From NCBI GenBank assembly GCA_002305235.1, contig DBQL01000202.1, positions 14,832 through 24,024 on the forward strand: a stretch of 9,193 nt of DNA, given 5' to 3'. Under the pieces are notes generated by a model. That model did not search any database, was not told the origin of the DNA, and worked only from the letters and a program-made list of their open reading frames with translations. This DNA is from Prevotella sp. UBA1395 (GTDB lineage: Bacteria; Bacteroidota; Bacteroidia; Bacteroidales; Bacteroidaceae). Positions 1 to 6,911 of this stretch are shown piece after piece. Made by a program: the position numbers and the translations under genes. Within the stretch, counting starts at the first letter, position 1. Each line of letters opens with the position of its first letter.

Positions 1-726
1 GGCGTGGACTACAAACTGGGACGCTGGAACTTTGCCGCGAAATACGAGTTCAAGACCCGTATCCGCCTGAAAAACAAGTCGGTGAACCAAGCTCCGAGCA
101 TTGGCAACCTGCCCGCGAACGTTGTTGCGGCCTTGGCCAAGACCGGCATGCCCCTCGAACAAGCTACCGCCGTGCTGACATCGCCCACCGTGAGCGCGAC
201 GATGATGGCCCTGAAGACCAAGTTTGATACCGAACTGACCGAGGCCATCGGCGAATATGAGGATGGCAAGAAGATTGCGGGCGATATCCCCGCGCTGCTC
301 ACCGTCGGTGTGGGATACAATCCCATCGACCCGTTGCGGCTGAACGTGGGCTTCCATTATTTCTGGGACAAGCAGGCCTCGGCATACAACCATCGCGAGG
401 ACAAGCTCGACCGCGGCACGATGGAGCTTAATGCCGGTGTGGAATATGACGCAAGCAAACTGGTCACGGTGAGCGCCGGATGGCAGAATACCAGCTACGG
501 ACTTACCCCGGAGTATATGGACGACAAGTCGTTCGTGGCAAACTCAAACTCCGTCGGGGCCGGCGCCTGCCTGCACCTGACCAAGAAAATGGACCTCAAC
601 CTTGCTTATTTCTGTACAATCTATGGTCATGAGAAGACCGGTGAAACAGCACTTGGCGGCGAATACAAGGCCGACTATTCCCGCACCAACCATGTGTTTG
701 GTGTAGGACTCGATATTAGTTTTTGA
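1..726 (+). CDS. OmpP1/FadL/TodX-type outer-membrane transport protein, 3' part (5' end outside window)
   Basis: Only the C-terminal 241 residues are visible; the frame is open at the left edge and ends in TGA at 724-726. The GTG at position 4 is an internal valine, not a start, because the preceding codon is in frame and the protein begins mid-barrel. The sequence alternates amphipathic strands and polar loops: YKLGRWNFAAKYEFKT at the start, LRLNVGFHYFWDK in the middle, MDLNLAYFCTIYG near the end. It finishes in aromatic F (GVGLDISF), the usual outer-membrane barrel end signal. The pattern matches the Bacteroidota branch of the OmpP1/FadL family, whose members carry hydrophobic compounds across the outer membrane; the actual substrate cannot be read from the sequence. 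A loop of about 60 residues (visible residues 30-90), rich in Ala/Thr, precedes the later strands. The gene is followed by a strong terminator, so it ends its transcription unit. Family call fairly secure, substrate unknown. Confidence 0.8.
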   Translation, partial: GVDYKLGRWNFAAKYEFKTRIRLKNKSVNQAPSIGNLPANVVAALAKTGMPLEQATAVLTSPTVSATMMALKTKFDTELTEAIGEYEDGKKIAGDIPALLTVGVGYNPIDPLRLNVGFHYFWDKQASAYNHREDKLDRGTMELNAGVEYDASKLVTVSAGWQNTSYGLTPEYMDDKSFVANSNSVGAGACLHLTKKMDLNLAYFCTIYGHEKTGETALGGEYKADYSRTNHVFGVGLDISF

Positions 727-791
727 ATCTGATACCACGGAATAAAACACGTGTCCCTTCCCGTTTTGGGACAACAAGCCTTTTACGGTGC

Positions 792-835
792 GCCCCCGAA
801 AGCCTGAAAACTTGCTTTCGGGGGCTGTCTTTTTA
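792..835 (+). terminator. Intrinsic terminator of the OmpP1/FadL-type gene
   Basis: A perfect 12-bp inverted repeat (arms 792-803 and 814-825, gcccccgaaagc / gctttcgggggc) with a 10-nt loop is followed by a U-rich tail, tgtctttttatctt. The oriented T-run makes it a plus-strand terminator, 65 bp after the stop codon. It lies between two convergent genes. The minus-strand side of the stem lacks a T-run, so priA termination here would rest on the stem alone. A weaker 6-bp hairpin (tgtccc 752-757 / gggaca 768-773) followed on the minus strand by cgtgtttta could serve priA instead, but this is only a suggestion. Confidence 0.92.
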
Positions 836-869
836 TCTTACAGCTGCCCCGCAGTCACGTCGCCGGTCC

Positions 870-3152
870 TTACATCGGGTCTACATCATAGTAGATCATC
901 AGCGACTTGTAGCGGTCTTGCTCCATCATCTGCGATTGCACCTGTCGCAATGCCGCCCTCACATCCCTCAGGCTGATGCCGCTCTCGAGTTTGATCACCA
1001 TCTTGCGGATGCTCATGGCCTTCACCCTCGCCACAGCCGGCTTGTCGGGACCGAGCACGCGCTCGCCCAACCTTCGCCTCAACAGCGCACCCATCTCTTG
1101 GGCGGCAGCCTCTGCCAACGAGTCGTTCTTATGCTTGAGAAACACGTAGACGAGATGATAGAACGGCGGATAATGGAACATCTCTCGCTCGGAGAGCAAG
1201 TCTTGGTAGAACCCCTTGAAGTCATGGCGCACCACTTGCTGCACCACCGGCAAGTCGGCACTGCGCGTTTGGAGAATCACCAACCCCCGTTTGCCCTTGC
1301 GGCCGGCACGCCCGCTCACCTGACTCATCATCATAAAGGCGTGCTCGTATGCCCGGAAATCGGGATAGTTGAGCATCGAGTCGGCATCGAGGATGCCCAC
1401 CACGGCCACCCGCTCGAAGTCGAGGCCCTTGCTGATCATCTGCGTTCCCACAAGCACATTGGTCTTGCCCCGGCCGAAGTCGTCGATAAGCCGCTCGTAG
1501 GCATTGCGCGTGCGGGTGGTGTCGAGGTCCATCCGCGCCACACGGGCCTCGGGAAAGATGTCTCGCAACCGGTCTTCTATCTTCTCCGTGCCATAGCCCC
1601 GGCCGGTCAGGTCGGTGTTGCCGCAGTTGGGACACTGCTGCGCCACAGGCTGCGTGAACCCGCAATAGTGGCAGGTCATGAGGTTCAGCCGCTTGTGATA
1701 CGTGAGCGACACGTCACAGTTTTTGCACTTGGGCACCCACCCGCACACCTTGCACACGATCATCGGAGCAAATCCCCGCCGGTTCTGAAAAAGGATGACC
1801 TGCCGCTCTTGGGCCAAAGCCTCGCGGATGGCAGCAAGCAACGGCGGCGAGAACGGGCCCGACATCATCTTCCGGCGACGCAGGTCTTTCACGTCTACCA
1901 CACGCACCTCGGGCAGTTGGATGCCCTGATAGCGGGTCATCAGCTCCACCAACCCATACTTACCCGTCTGCGCGTTATAATAACTTTCCATCGAGGGCGT
2001 GGCCGTGCCGAGCACGGTCTTCGCGCCAACCATCTGTGCAAGCACGATGCCGGCACTGCGGGCGTGGTATCGCGGCGAGGGATCTTGCTGCTTGAACGAG
2101 CTTTCGTGTTCCTCGTCGATGATGACAAGTCCGAGCCGATGGAATGGCAGAAACACTGCCGAACGTGCCCCGAGCACGATGTCGAAAGGATTTTGCGAGA
2201 GCTGCTTCTGCCATATCTCCACCCGTTCGGCATCGCTGTACTTGCTGTGGTAGATGCCAAGGCGGTCGCCGAAGACGCGTTGCAGGCGCGAGGTGATCTG
2301 CACCGTGAGCGCTATCTCGGGCAAGAGGTAGAGCACCTGCTTGTGCTCGCCGAGCGCCTTGGCGATGAGATGGATATAAAGCTCGGTCTTTCCGCTCGAC
2401 GTCACGCCGTGGAGCAACACCACATTCTTCTTCATCATCTGCATCAGCAGCCGGTTATAGGCATCCTGCTGGGCCTCGCTGAGAGGCTTGACCAGTTCCG
2501 GGCGATAGTCTCCGCCACGGTTCAGCCGCCCCACCTCGCGCTCATAGACATAGAGTATCTTGCGGTCGCAGAGCGATTTCACCACGGCCAACGTGCAATG
2601 GCACTCGTTGACCAGTTCCTCACGGGTCACCTCCACCACGTTCGCGCACTTCCCGCCGTCGTCGACAGCATCCCATCCGCTCAGCGCAAGATAGGTGGTG
2701 AGCACCTGCTGCTGTTTCACCGCGCGCCCCATCGTGTCTAATGCCACGTGCAAGGCGCGGGCGTTGCGATAGGTTTCGCACAGGCCCACGCAAGTCTCGG
2801 TCTTGGCGCGGAAGCCCTCCTCACGCTTCAGCCCCGACGGCAGCGCGGCCTTATAGATGTCGCCAAACGGCGACATGTAGTAATCGCTCATCCATTGCCA
2901 CAGCCTGAGCTGATGGGGCAACAGCATGGGAGCATGGTCGAGCACGGCAATGATCATCTTCACCTTGTCAGGCTCTATTCCCTCGGCCTTGTCGTGAGGC
3001 TCTCCGGCGCAGAGGCCGGTATAGGTCTTGGTCTTGCCCAAGGGTACCAGCACCCGCACGCCCATCGCCAGTCGGGCGGCCATCTCGTCGGAGACCGCAT
3101 AGGTGAACGTTCCATCCAAAGGCAGGGGTAATATGACGTCTATGTATTTCAT
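870..3152 (-). CDS. priA: PriA, primosomal protein N' (replication restart DNA helicase)
   Basis: PriA recognises stalled or collapsed replication forks and reloads the replicative helicase. The 760-residue protein shows every hallmark. The N-terminal fork-binding domain begins MKYIDVILPLPLDGTFTY. Walker A is GVTSSGKT (249-256). The PriA-type DEEH box is at 346-349, motif III GTATP at 382-386, motif V GTQMISKGLDF at 569-579, and motif VI VSGRAGRK at 612-619. The zinc-binding insert carries eight cysteines in C-x2-C pairs (467/470, 476/479, 494/497, 507/510). Length fits the family (E. coli PriA is 732). The frame is open 19 codons further upstream, but ATG at 3150-3152 is chosen because family members start at this MKY.DV motif and because the candidate promoter overlaps the upstream extension. 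It is transcribed alone, convergent with the preceding plus-strand gene. No missing catalytic residue is seen. Confidence 0.97.
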   Translation of the reverse strand: MKYIDVILPLPLDGTFTYAVSDEMAARLAMGVRVLVPLGKTKTYTGLCAGEPHDKAEGIEPDKVKMIIAVLDHAPMLLPHQLRLWQWMSDYYMSPFGDIYKAALPSGLKREEGFRAKTETCVGLCETYRNARALHVALDTMGRAVKQQQVLTTYLALSGWDAVDDGGKCANVVEVTREELVNECHCTLAVVKSLCDRKILYVYEREVGRLNRGGDYRPELVKPLSEAQQDAYNRLLMQMMKKNVVLLHGVTSSGKTELYIHLIAKALGEHKQVLYLLPEIALTVQITSRLQRVFGDRLGIYHSKYSDAERVEIWQKQLSQNPFDIVLGARSAVFLPFHRLGLVIIDEEHESSFKQQDPSPRYHARSAGIVLAQMVGAKTVLGTATPSMESYYNAQTGKYGLVELMTRYQGIQLPEVRVVDVKDLRRRKMMSGPFSPPLLAAIREALAQERQVILFQNRRGFAPMIVCKVCGWVPKCKNCDVSLTYHKRLNLMTCHYCGFTQPVAQQCPNCGNTDLTGRGYGTEKIEDRLRDIFPEARVARMDLDTTRTRNAYERLIDDFGRGKTNVLVGTQMISKGLDFERVAVVGILDADSMLNYPDFRAYEHAFMMMSQVSGRAGRKGKRGLVILQTRSADLPVVQQVVRHDFKGFYQDLLSEREMFHYPPFYHLVYVFLKHKNDSLAEAAAQEMGALLRRRLGERVLGPDKPAVARVKAMSIRKMVIKLESGISLRDVRAALRQVQSQMMEQDRYKSLMIYYDVDPM

Positions 3153-3164
3153 ATCGAATCTGTG

Positions 3165-3196
3165 CAAAGTAAGCGAAAAGAAACGAGACGACAAAA
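3165..3196 (-). promoter_or_regulatory. Candidate Bacteroidota-type promoter of priA
   Basis: Read on the minus strand, TTACTTTG (3165-3172) matches the -7 consensus TAnnTTTG at all but one base. A TTG (3192-3194, inside TTTTGT) lies exactly 19 nt upstream, the usual -33 spacing in Bacteroidota. The box ends 12 nt before the priA ATG, so transcription would start only about 5-9 nt before the start codon. The match is convincing for position and spacing but has not been tested. Confidence 0.6.
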
Positions 3197-3805
3197 CGCC
3201 GACTCGCAATTTAACATTTGCTTAACGCTGAATGTCTACAAGCCATCGCTCCTCGCGCCGCCGCTTCATGCCTGTGCCGTGGCATCGCACGGGCAACGTA
3301 GCCGCCCCCGGTCACGAGGCACGCACAACTGCCATACGCGCCAACGACGTACTTGAATTTTCACGACAAAAACGCTTCTCATTTTCGATTATTTTTTATC
3401 ACGGACAGCAAACCGGGCAAATTCGGGCAAAATGACGCGATTTCGCAACTCGTTAATAGCCAATACGATACAAAAACAAGCCGTTATTTCATCATCCATT
3501 TCCGCCGTCTTCGCATGCGATGACTATCTTTACGCGGCGCAATCGGGCCTCATTCGCAAGGCGAAAGCGGCCTTTTCGTCTCGCCATTAAGCCCTGAACG
3601 CACCGCGAAAACGCCATAACGGCAGATGTGGCAGGGTGCAAACACGCAAAAACCCTGCCGCAGAACACCCAAACGGCGTATGGATTTCTTCCGGTTTGAA
3701 AATTTCGAAGTGTTAAAATCGTTACCGATTTCCTGACAAAAACGGGCCGTGCGCCACGTCTCTCCCAAGCCCTCCGCACGCAATGTGGCAGTGGGCCGCA
3801 GAGCG
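3197..3805. other. Long intergenic stretch between the methyltransferase and priA; no convincing gene
   Basis: About 610 bp separate the methyltransferase stop from the priA promoter. Several short frames exist on both strands, the longest being minus-strand frames at 3492-3779 and 3550-4011, the latter running into the methyltransferase. They show no signal peptide, recognisable domain or promoter, and I do not call them genes. Structure present: an inverted repeat of 8 perfect pairs extending to 11 with one wobble (3627-3637 / 3652-3662, ggcagggt / accctgcc, 14-nt loop); an imperfect GC hairpin at 3545-3573 followed by tttcgtct on the plus strand; an AT-rich patch around 3380-3400; and a small direct repeat cgggcaaa at 3414 and 3424. 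A weak minus-strand hairpin (3748-3753 / 3775-3780) with a T-run at 3738-3742 may end methyltransferase transcription, but five bases separate the stem from the Ts. Confidence 0.5.
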
Positions 3806-4777
3806 TTACCCCTCGGTGCGCGGTCTCGCGTGTGCCTTTTGCGCACCCGTCGTGTTACGCTCCCAAAACACACCATCGGTATATCCCTGTATGTCGGGAT
3901 GGTCAGTGATTTGTAGGAGGCGTTTGGCCGCCCACAAACAATATTCCGGATTGACCTCCACGCCACAGAACCTGCGACCCAACTTGCGGGCCACCACAGC
4001 GGCAGTGCCACTGCCCAAGAACGGGTCGAACACCCGGTCGCCGGGCCGCGACGAGGCCAATATCAGTTTGGCATAGAGCTTTTCGGGCTTCTGTGTGGGG
4101 TGGTCGGTATTCTCGGCCATCGACCAGAACGGCACACTGATGTCGTCCCAGAAGTTGGAGGGATGGGTCATGCGATAGTTGCCACGCGCTGTCGCCTCCC
4201 AGTCTTTAGGCTTGCCGTCGACCTTATAGGGTGCCATGACCCTGCGCCTGAGCATCACCGCGCTTACGTCGAAATAGTAGTCCTTGCTGTTGTTCACCGC
4301 AAACCATATATCCTCCATCGCGTTTTTCCAGTTGGCCTTGGCACCGCGCCCCTTCTCCCGTTGCCATGTGATGCGGTTGACCACGGTCAGTCGCTCCTCG
4401 ATGACACGCTGCATGGACGACGAGCATTTCCAGTCGCCACACATATAAAGCGTGCCGTTGGGTTTCAACTTGTCGCAAACCTTATAAAACCAACTCCTGA
4501 GATAGTTCTCGTAGGCCTCGGCTTTCATGGCGGCAAAGCGCCTTCCGTGAAAGTCTTTGTCGAGATTGTAGGGCGGGTCGATGATGATCAGGTCGAAATA
4601 GCGGTCGGGAATGAGGTCGAGACAGCGTGACAAGTCGGCGTTGATGACCATATCGTCGCGAAATTCGCGCCTGAGGTCTTCCTCGCTGCTGACCATCGGC
4701 AGCAGCCGGCGGGCCTCGTCGTCTGTCACTGTCAGCGTCTTGTTTCTTTCAGCTCTGCTTTTTTGCATGTCGGTCAT
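3806..4777 (-). CDS. Site-specific DNA methyltransferase, beta class (N6-adenine or N4-cytosine), apparently solitary
   Basis: The 323-residue protein transfers a methyl group from S-adenosylmethionine to an amino group of adenine (or cytosine) in a specific DNA site. Catalytic motif IV is DPPYN (67-71). A middle region with WQREKGRGAKANWKN (138-152) probably includes target recognition. Motif X-like HPTQKP lies at 226-231, and the AdoMet-binding motif I DPFLGSGTAA at 251-260 is followed by GVEV. The order IV, recognition domain, X, I defines the beta class, to which M.RsrI, M.HinfI and CcrM belong; DPPY by itself favours adenine. The frame is open to a GTG at 4865-4867, but that codon abuts the -7 box, so ATG at 4775-4777 (MTDMQKSR) is chosen; ATG at 4766-4768 is also possible. 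No restriction endonuclease gene lies on either side within the window. The recognition site cannot be deduced. Confidence 0.9.
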   Translation of the reverse strand: MTDMQKSRAERNKTLTVTDDEARRLLPMVSSEEDLRREFRDDMVINADLSRCLDLIPDRYFDLIIIDPPYNLDKDFHGRRFAAMKAEAYENYLRSWFYKVCDKLKPNGTLYMCGDWKCSSSMQRVIEERLTVVNRITWQREKGRGAKANWKNAMEDIWFAVNNSKDYYFDVSAVMLRRRVMAPYKVDGKPKDWEATARGNYRMTHPSNFWDDISVPFWSMAENTDHPTQKPEKLYAKLILASSRPGDRVFDPFLGSGTAAVVARKLGRRFCGVEVNPEYCLWAAKRLLQITDHPDIQGYTDGVFWERNTTGAQKAHARPRTEG

Positions 4778-4803
4778 CGTTCGTGTATTGTGCGGGGCGG
4801 GCA

Positions 4804-4845
4804 CCCTGCGCCCGGCGTTTGACAAGCGGGCGGGCGCGGGCAGGG
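4804..4845 (-). promoter_or_regulatory. GC-rich hairpin in the predicted leader of the methyltransferase mRNA
   Basis: Seven perfect pairs (gcgcccg 4808-4814 with cgggcgc 4831-4837) enclose a 16-nt loop. Four further pairs (ccct 4804-4807 with aggg 4842-4845) follow after a 4-nt bulge. The structure sits between the -7 box and the ATG, ending about 26 nt before the start codon, and has no T-run, so it is not a terminator. It could limit translation, or it may just reflect GC-rich sequence. If translation began at the GTG at 4867, this would be coding sequence. Confidence 0.4.
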
Positions 4846-4868
4846 CGTCACTGCCGTGTCTCGACACA

Positions 4869-4899
4869 CAAAGTTAGGAACATATCGTGAGCGGAGCAA
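4869..4899 (-). promoter_or_regulatory. Bacteroidota-type promoter of the methyltransferase gene
   Basis: On the minus strand TAACTTTG (4869-4876) matches TAnnTTTG at every fixed position. A TTTG (TTG at 4897-4899) lies 20 nt upstream, within the usual -33 spacing. Transcription would start near 4860-4865, giving a leader of about 85 nt before the ATG at 4777. It lies between the terminator at 4966-5001 and the gene, so the methyltransferase appears to be its own transcription unit. Confidence 0.7.
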
Positions 4900-4965
4900 A
4901 GAAGAATGTGGCTTTAACATTCGCGAACGGCGATTTTCATGGCATGGCGCAAAAGGCATGGGCAC

Positions 4966-5001
4966 AAAAAAACATCGTCGGAACACAAGCTCCGACGATG
5001 T
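4966..5001 (-). terminator. Intrinsic terminator after the gldLMN/outer-membrane barrel unit
   Basis: A perfect 11-bp inverted repeat (4972-4982 acatcgtcgga / 4991-5001 tccgacgatgt) with an 8-nt loop is followed on the minus strand by a run of at least six Ts (4966-4971). It lies 71 bp after the stop codon of the barrel gene. No comparable terminator is seen in the gaps between gldL, gldM, gldN and the barrel gene, so this one may end the whole unit. Confidence 0.93.
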
Positions 5002-5072
5002 GAAATGTAGCGGTACAGGCTCTCAGACAATGGCCGCCAAGCCTTGTCTCACGGCCCATCAAGGCATCTGTC

Positions 5073-5711
5073 TCAGAAGAAATAGCCGATGGAGATCTGC
5101 CAAGAGTTGGCTTTTCCATCAGAGATGGTGTCGTAGGTGTTGTCGATGGTCGACTTGAGCGTGGCATCGGCAGTGTTGCCACAGGCGATGTTGTAATTGG
5201 CCGTGAGCTGCAAATGACTGTTGAGCGTCACGCCACCACCCACATTCACGCTCAGCGTAGACTTCTTCAACTGGAACGTGTTCTCATAACTGTCGCTGCT
5301 CTTCCAATTGAACGTGTCGTCGCCCACGTTGAAACCAAACTGCGGACCGGCAAAAACGAACACGCCGGCCGCGCTGCCCAAGCCGAAGCCCAAGCGCAGA
5401 TTGACCGGCACCTCGATGGTCTGCCGCTTCACCGTAGACTCGCCCGAAGATACGGAAATATTCTGGATTTTGGACGACATTTGGTTGTAGAGGGCCGAAA
5501 CATCCATGCTCAGACCCACCAAAGGCAGGGTGAACTTGGCCGTGGGCCCGATGAACCACCCGGCTCGGTTGCTGCTGTCGAAGACGGTTTCGTCGAAACT
5601 GAACTTCGATACGTTGAGACCACCCTTCAATCCTAACTTGAACTGGGCATGTGCCTGCGCCGAAAACAGCAAGGCCACGGCAAACAATAATGCGGATAAA
5701 TACTTTTTCAT
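5073..5711 (-). CDS. Small outer-membrane beta-barrel protein (porin-like/PorT-type barrel superfamily)
   Basis: The precursor of 212 residues begins with a clear signal peptide: MKK, then a hydrophobic stretch LSALLFAVALLF, then cleavage after SAQAHA (about residue 22), leaving QFKLGLKGG. The mature part resembles an eight-strand barrel: FKLGLKGGLNVSKF at the start, WFIGPTAKF, LSMDVSALYNQ, IEVPVNLRLGFG, GVFVFAGPQFGF, STLSVNVGGGVTL, LQLTANYNIA, and the C-terminal SWQISIGYFF ending in phenylalanine. This matches the common 'outer membrane beta-barrel' family of Bacteroidota, in which PorT, a T9SS component, is one member; this protein is not necessarily PorT. The start is the ATG before MKKYLS; the frame is open 21 codons further, but those residues precede the signal peptide and make no sense. 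It lies 66 bp after gldN on the same strand, with a terminator behind it, so co-transcription with gldLMN is possible. Function unknown. Confidence 0.85.
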   Translation of the reverse strand: MKKYLSALLFAVALLFSAQAHAQFKLGLKGGLNVSKFSFDETVFDSSNRAGWFIGPTAKFTLPLVGLSMDVSALYNQMSSKIQNISVSSGESTVKRQTIEVPVNLRLGFGLGSAAGVFVFAGPQFGFNVGDDTFNWKSSDSYENTFQLKKSTLSVNVGGGVTLNSHLQLTANYNIACGNTADATLKSTIDNTYDTISDGKANSWQISIGYFF

Positions 5712-5719
5712 GATGTGTG

Positions 5720-5751
5720 GAAAAATATGCGTTGGAAATTTCGACATGCAA
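5720..5751 (-). promoter_or_regulatory. Weak candidate promoter of the barrel gene
   Basis: On the minus strand TATTTTTC (5720-5727) matches TAnnTTTG except for the final base, with a TTG (5749-5751) 21 nt upstream. The box ends 8 nt before the ATG, which would leave almost no leader. This makes the assignment doubtful; read-through from gldN is the alternative. Confidence 0.25.
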
Positions 5752-5777
5752 TTACGGCACCCACAGGCCGTCATGCA

Positions 5778-6830
5778 TCAGTGGCGCTGGCGCCGCACCG
5801 TGACGCGGGCAGACGAAGACCCCGTCGAGGTGGTGGTGGAACGGCGCGATTTCACCTTGGTGGTGCTTGTGCCGGCACCCGAACGGCGACTCTTCTTCAC
5901 CGCCTTGAGGGCCTTGGGATCTAACGACGCGATGGAGTCCAAGGAGTCTTTGCGAGCCTGATCGCCCCATACGCTCTTCTCAAACCGCGCAATCTCGTTC
6001 TCGATACGAAGCTGCTCCTTGCTCAGACGCGCCGTGTCGCCACCGGCAACCTGCGCCAGTGTCTGGCCGAGCATGTTGGTGGTCTTGTAGATCTTGCCCT
6101 TGTAGGCATTCGATGTGAAATAGTCGTCGATGCTCATCGTGGCCGCATTGTTCAGGTTGCTGGTCATGATGGTCTGCTTGGCAAGGAACGGAGCGAGGTC
6201 GTCATACTTCACCCAGAAGAGCGGATACTTGGTGACGCCGTCGCCGAAATCGTCCTCACGATACATCACCGGGCACAGAGCCAGCACCTTGGTGTGGAAG
6301 GTGGCGGTCACTTGGTCATAATATGCGCTCTCTTTCACGAAGTAACCCTTGACCTGACTCGACGGTATGTCGCTGTCGTCTATGTGCACCCCGCGGTCGG
6401 TGCGCTCGTAATAGATGCGATAATCGTCCAAAAACTTGAGCGGACTCACGCGCAACGATTCCTCGAACCGCTCGTTGCCGGTGTTCACGTCGTACGAATA
6501 GGCTGCGATTCCACCATAGCGCGGACCGGCCATAATGAGCTTGAACATGTAGGTGAAAAGGTTCATCTGCGTGCCCATAGGCTCCACGGGATAATAAAGG
6601 CCGGCATTCGCGTCGTCGCTGAGGTTGATCTCCCGGTAAACATCGCGTCTCCACACCACGTCTTCGCTCATCGCCGCCTCGGTGGGAAACGAGATCTGGG
6701 CGCGCGTGGTCATGTTGTCCTTGTTGGATTTCTGTGCCGCAGACTGCTGCTCCTGACGTCGAGCCTTGGGTTGCGCCAACGCCATCTGGCACAGACTGCC
6801 TATCATGATTATCAAAAAGAGTCTTCTCAT
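5778..6830 (-). CDS. gldN: GldN/PorN, type IX secretion system periplasmic ring protein
   Basis: GldN (PorN) is a periplasmic T9SS subunit. In Porphyromonas gingivalis it joins the lipoprotein PorK in a large ring beneath the outer membrane and contacts PorM. The 350-residue precursor has a signal peptide (MRRLFLIIMIGSLCQMALA, cut before QPK at about residue 20). The one cysteine there is not in a lipobox, so it is not a lipoprotein. A Gln/Lys-rich linker (20-42) precedes the family core (about 55-290) with DVVWRRDVYREINL, NAGLYYPVEP, NLFTYMFKL, RVSPLKFLDDYRIYY and FWVKYDD. After the helix ending near residue 310 comes a basic Ser/Thr-rich tail (312-350), probably disordered. It follows gldM by 81 bp in the same direction. 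The start at ATG 6828-6830 is fixed by the signal peptide. Identification rests on these core segments plus the gldL-gldM-gldN order. Confidence 0.95.
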   Translation of the reverse strand: MRRLFLIIMIGSLCQMALAQPKARRQEQQSAAQKSNKDNMTTRAQISFPTEAAMSEDVVWRRDVYREINLSDDANAGLYYPVEPMGTQMNLFTYMFKLIMAGPRYGGIAAYSYDVNTGNERFEESLRVSPLKFLDDYRIYYERTDRGVHIDDSDIPSSQVKGYFVKESAYYDQVTATFHTKVLALCPVMYREDDFGDGVTKYPLFWVKYDDLAPFLAKQTIMTSNLNNAATMSIDDYFTSNAYKGKIYKTTNMLGQTLAQVAGGDTARLSKEQLRIENEIARFEKSVWGDQARKDSLDSIASLDPKALKAVKKSRRSGAGTSTTKVKSRRSTTTSTGSSSARVTVRRQRH

Positions 6831-6911
6831 CGTATGTGTATCTTATCCTTTTTCTTGTTTATCTGTTGTTCGAGAGGCTTGCCGACAATAGTGGCCATGC
6901 GGCGAGACTTG

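Noticed and set aside
723..2741. Very long open frame (672 codons) on the plus strand, antisense to priA
   Set aside because: It is the opposite-strand shadow of a GC-rich gene: His/Leu/Arg-rich, no domain, no signal peptide, and starts at a TTG overlapping the previous gene's stop. PriA motifs on the other strand explain the region fully.
3550..4011. Minus-strand frame of 153 codons overlapping the methyltransferase 3' end
   Set aside because: Half of it overlaps the methyltransferase in another frame, composition is Arg/Trp/Cys-rich and no promoter or domain is seen.
4778..4867. Longer methyltransferase starting at GTG 4867
   Set aside because: The GTG lies immediately beside the -7 promoter box, at or before the expected transcription start, and the extra 30 residues (Pro/Ala/Arg-rich) do not look like part of the family fold.
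5754..5771. Hairpin acggc/gccgt just after gldN as a terminator
   Set aside because: Only five pairs and no T-run follows on the minus strand, so it is unlikely to separate gldN from the barrel gene.
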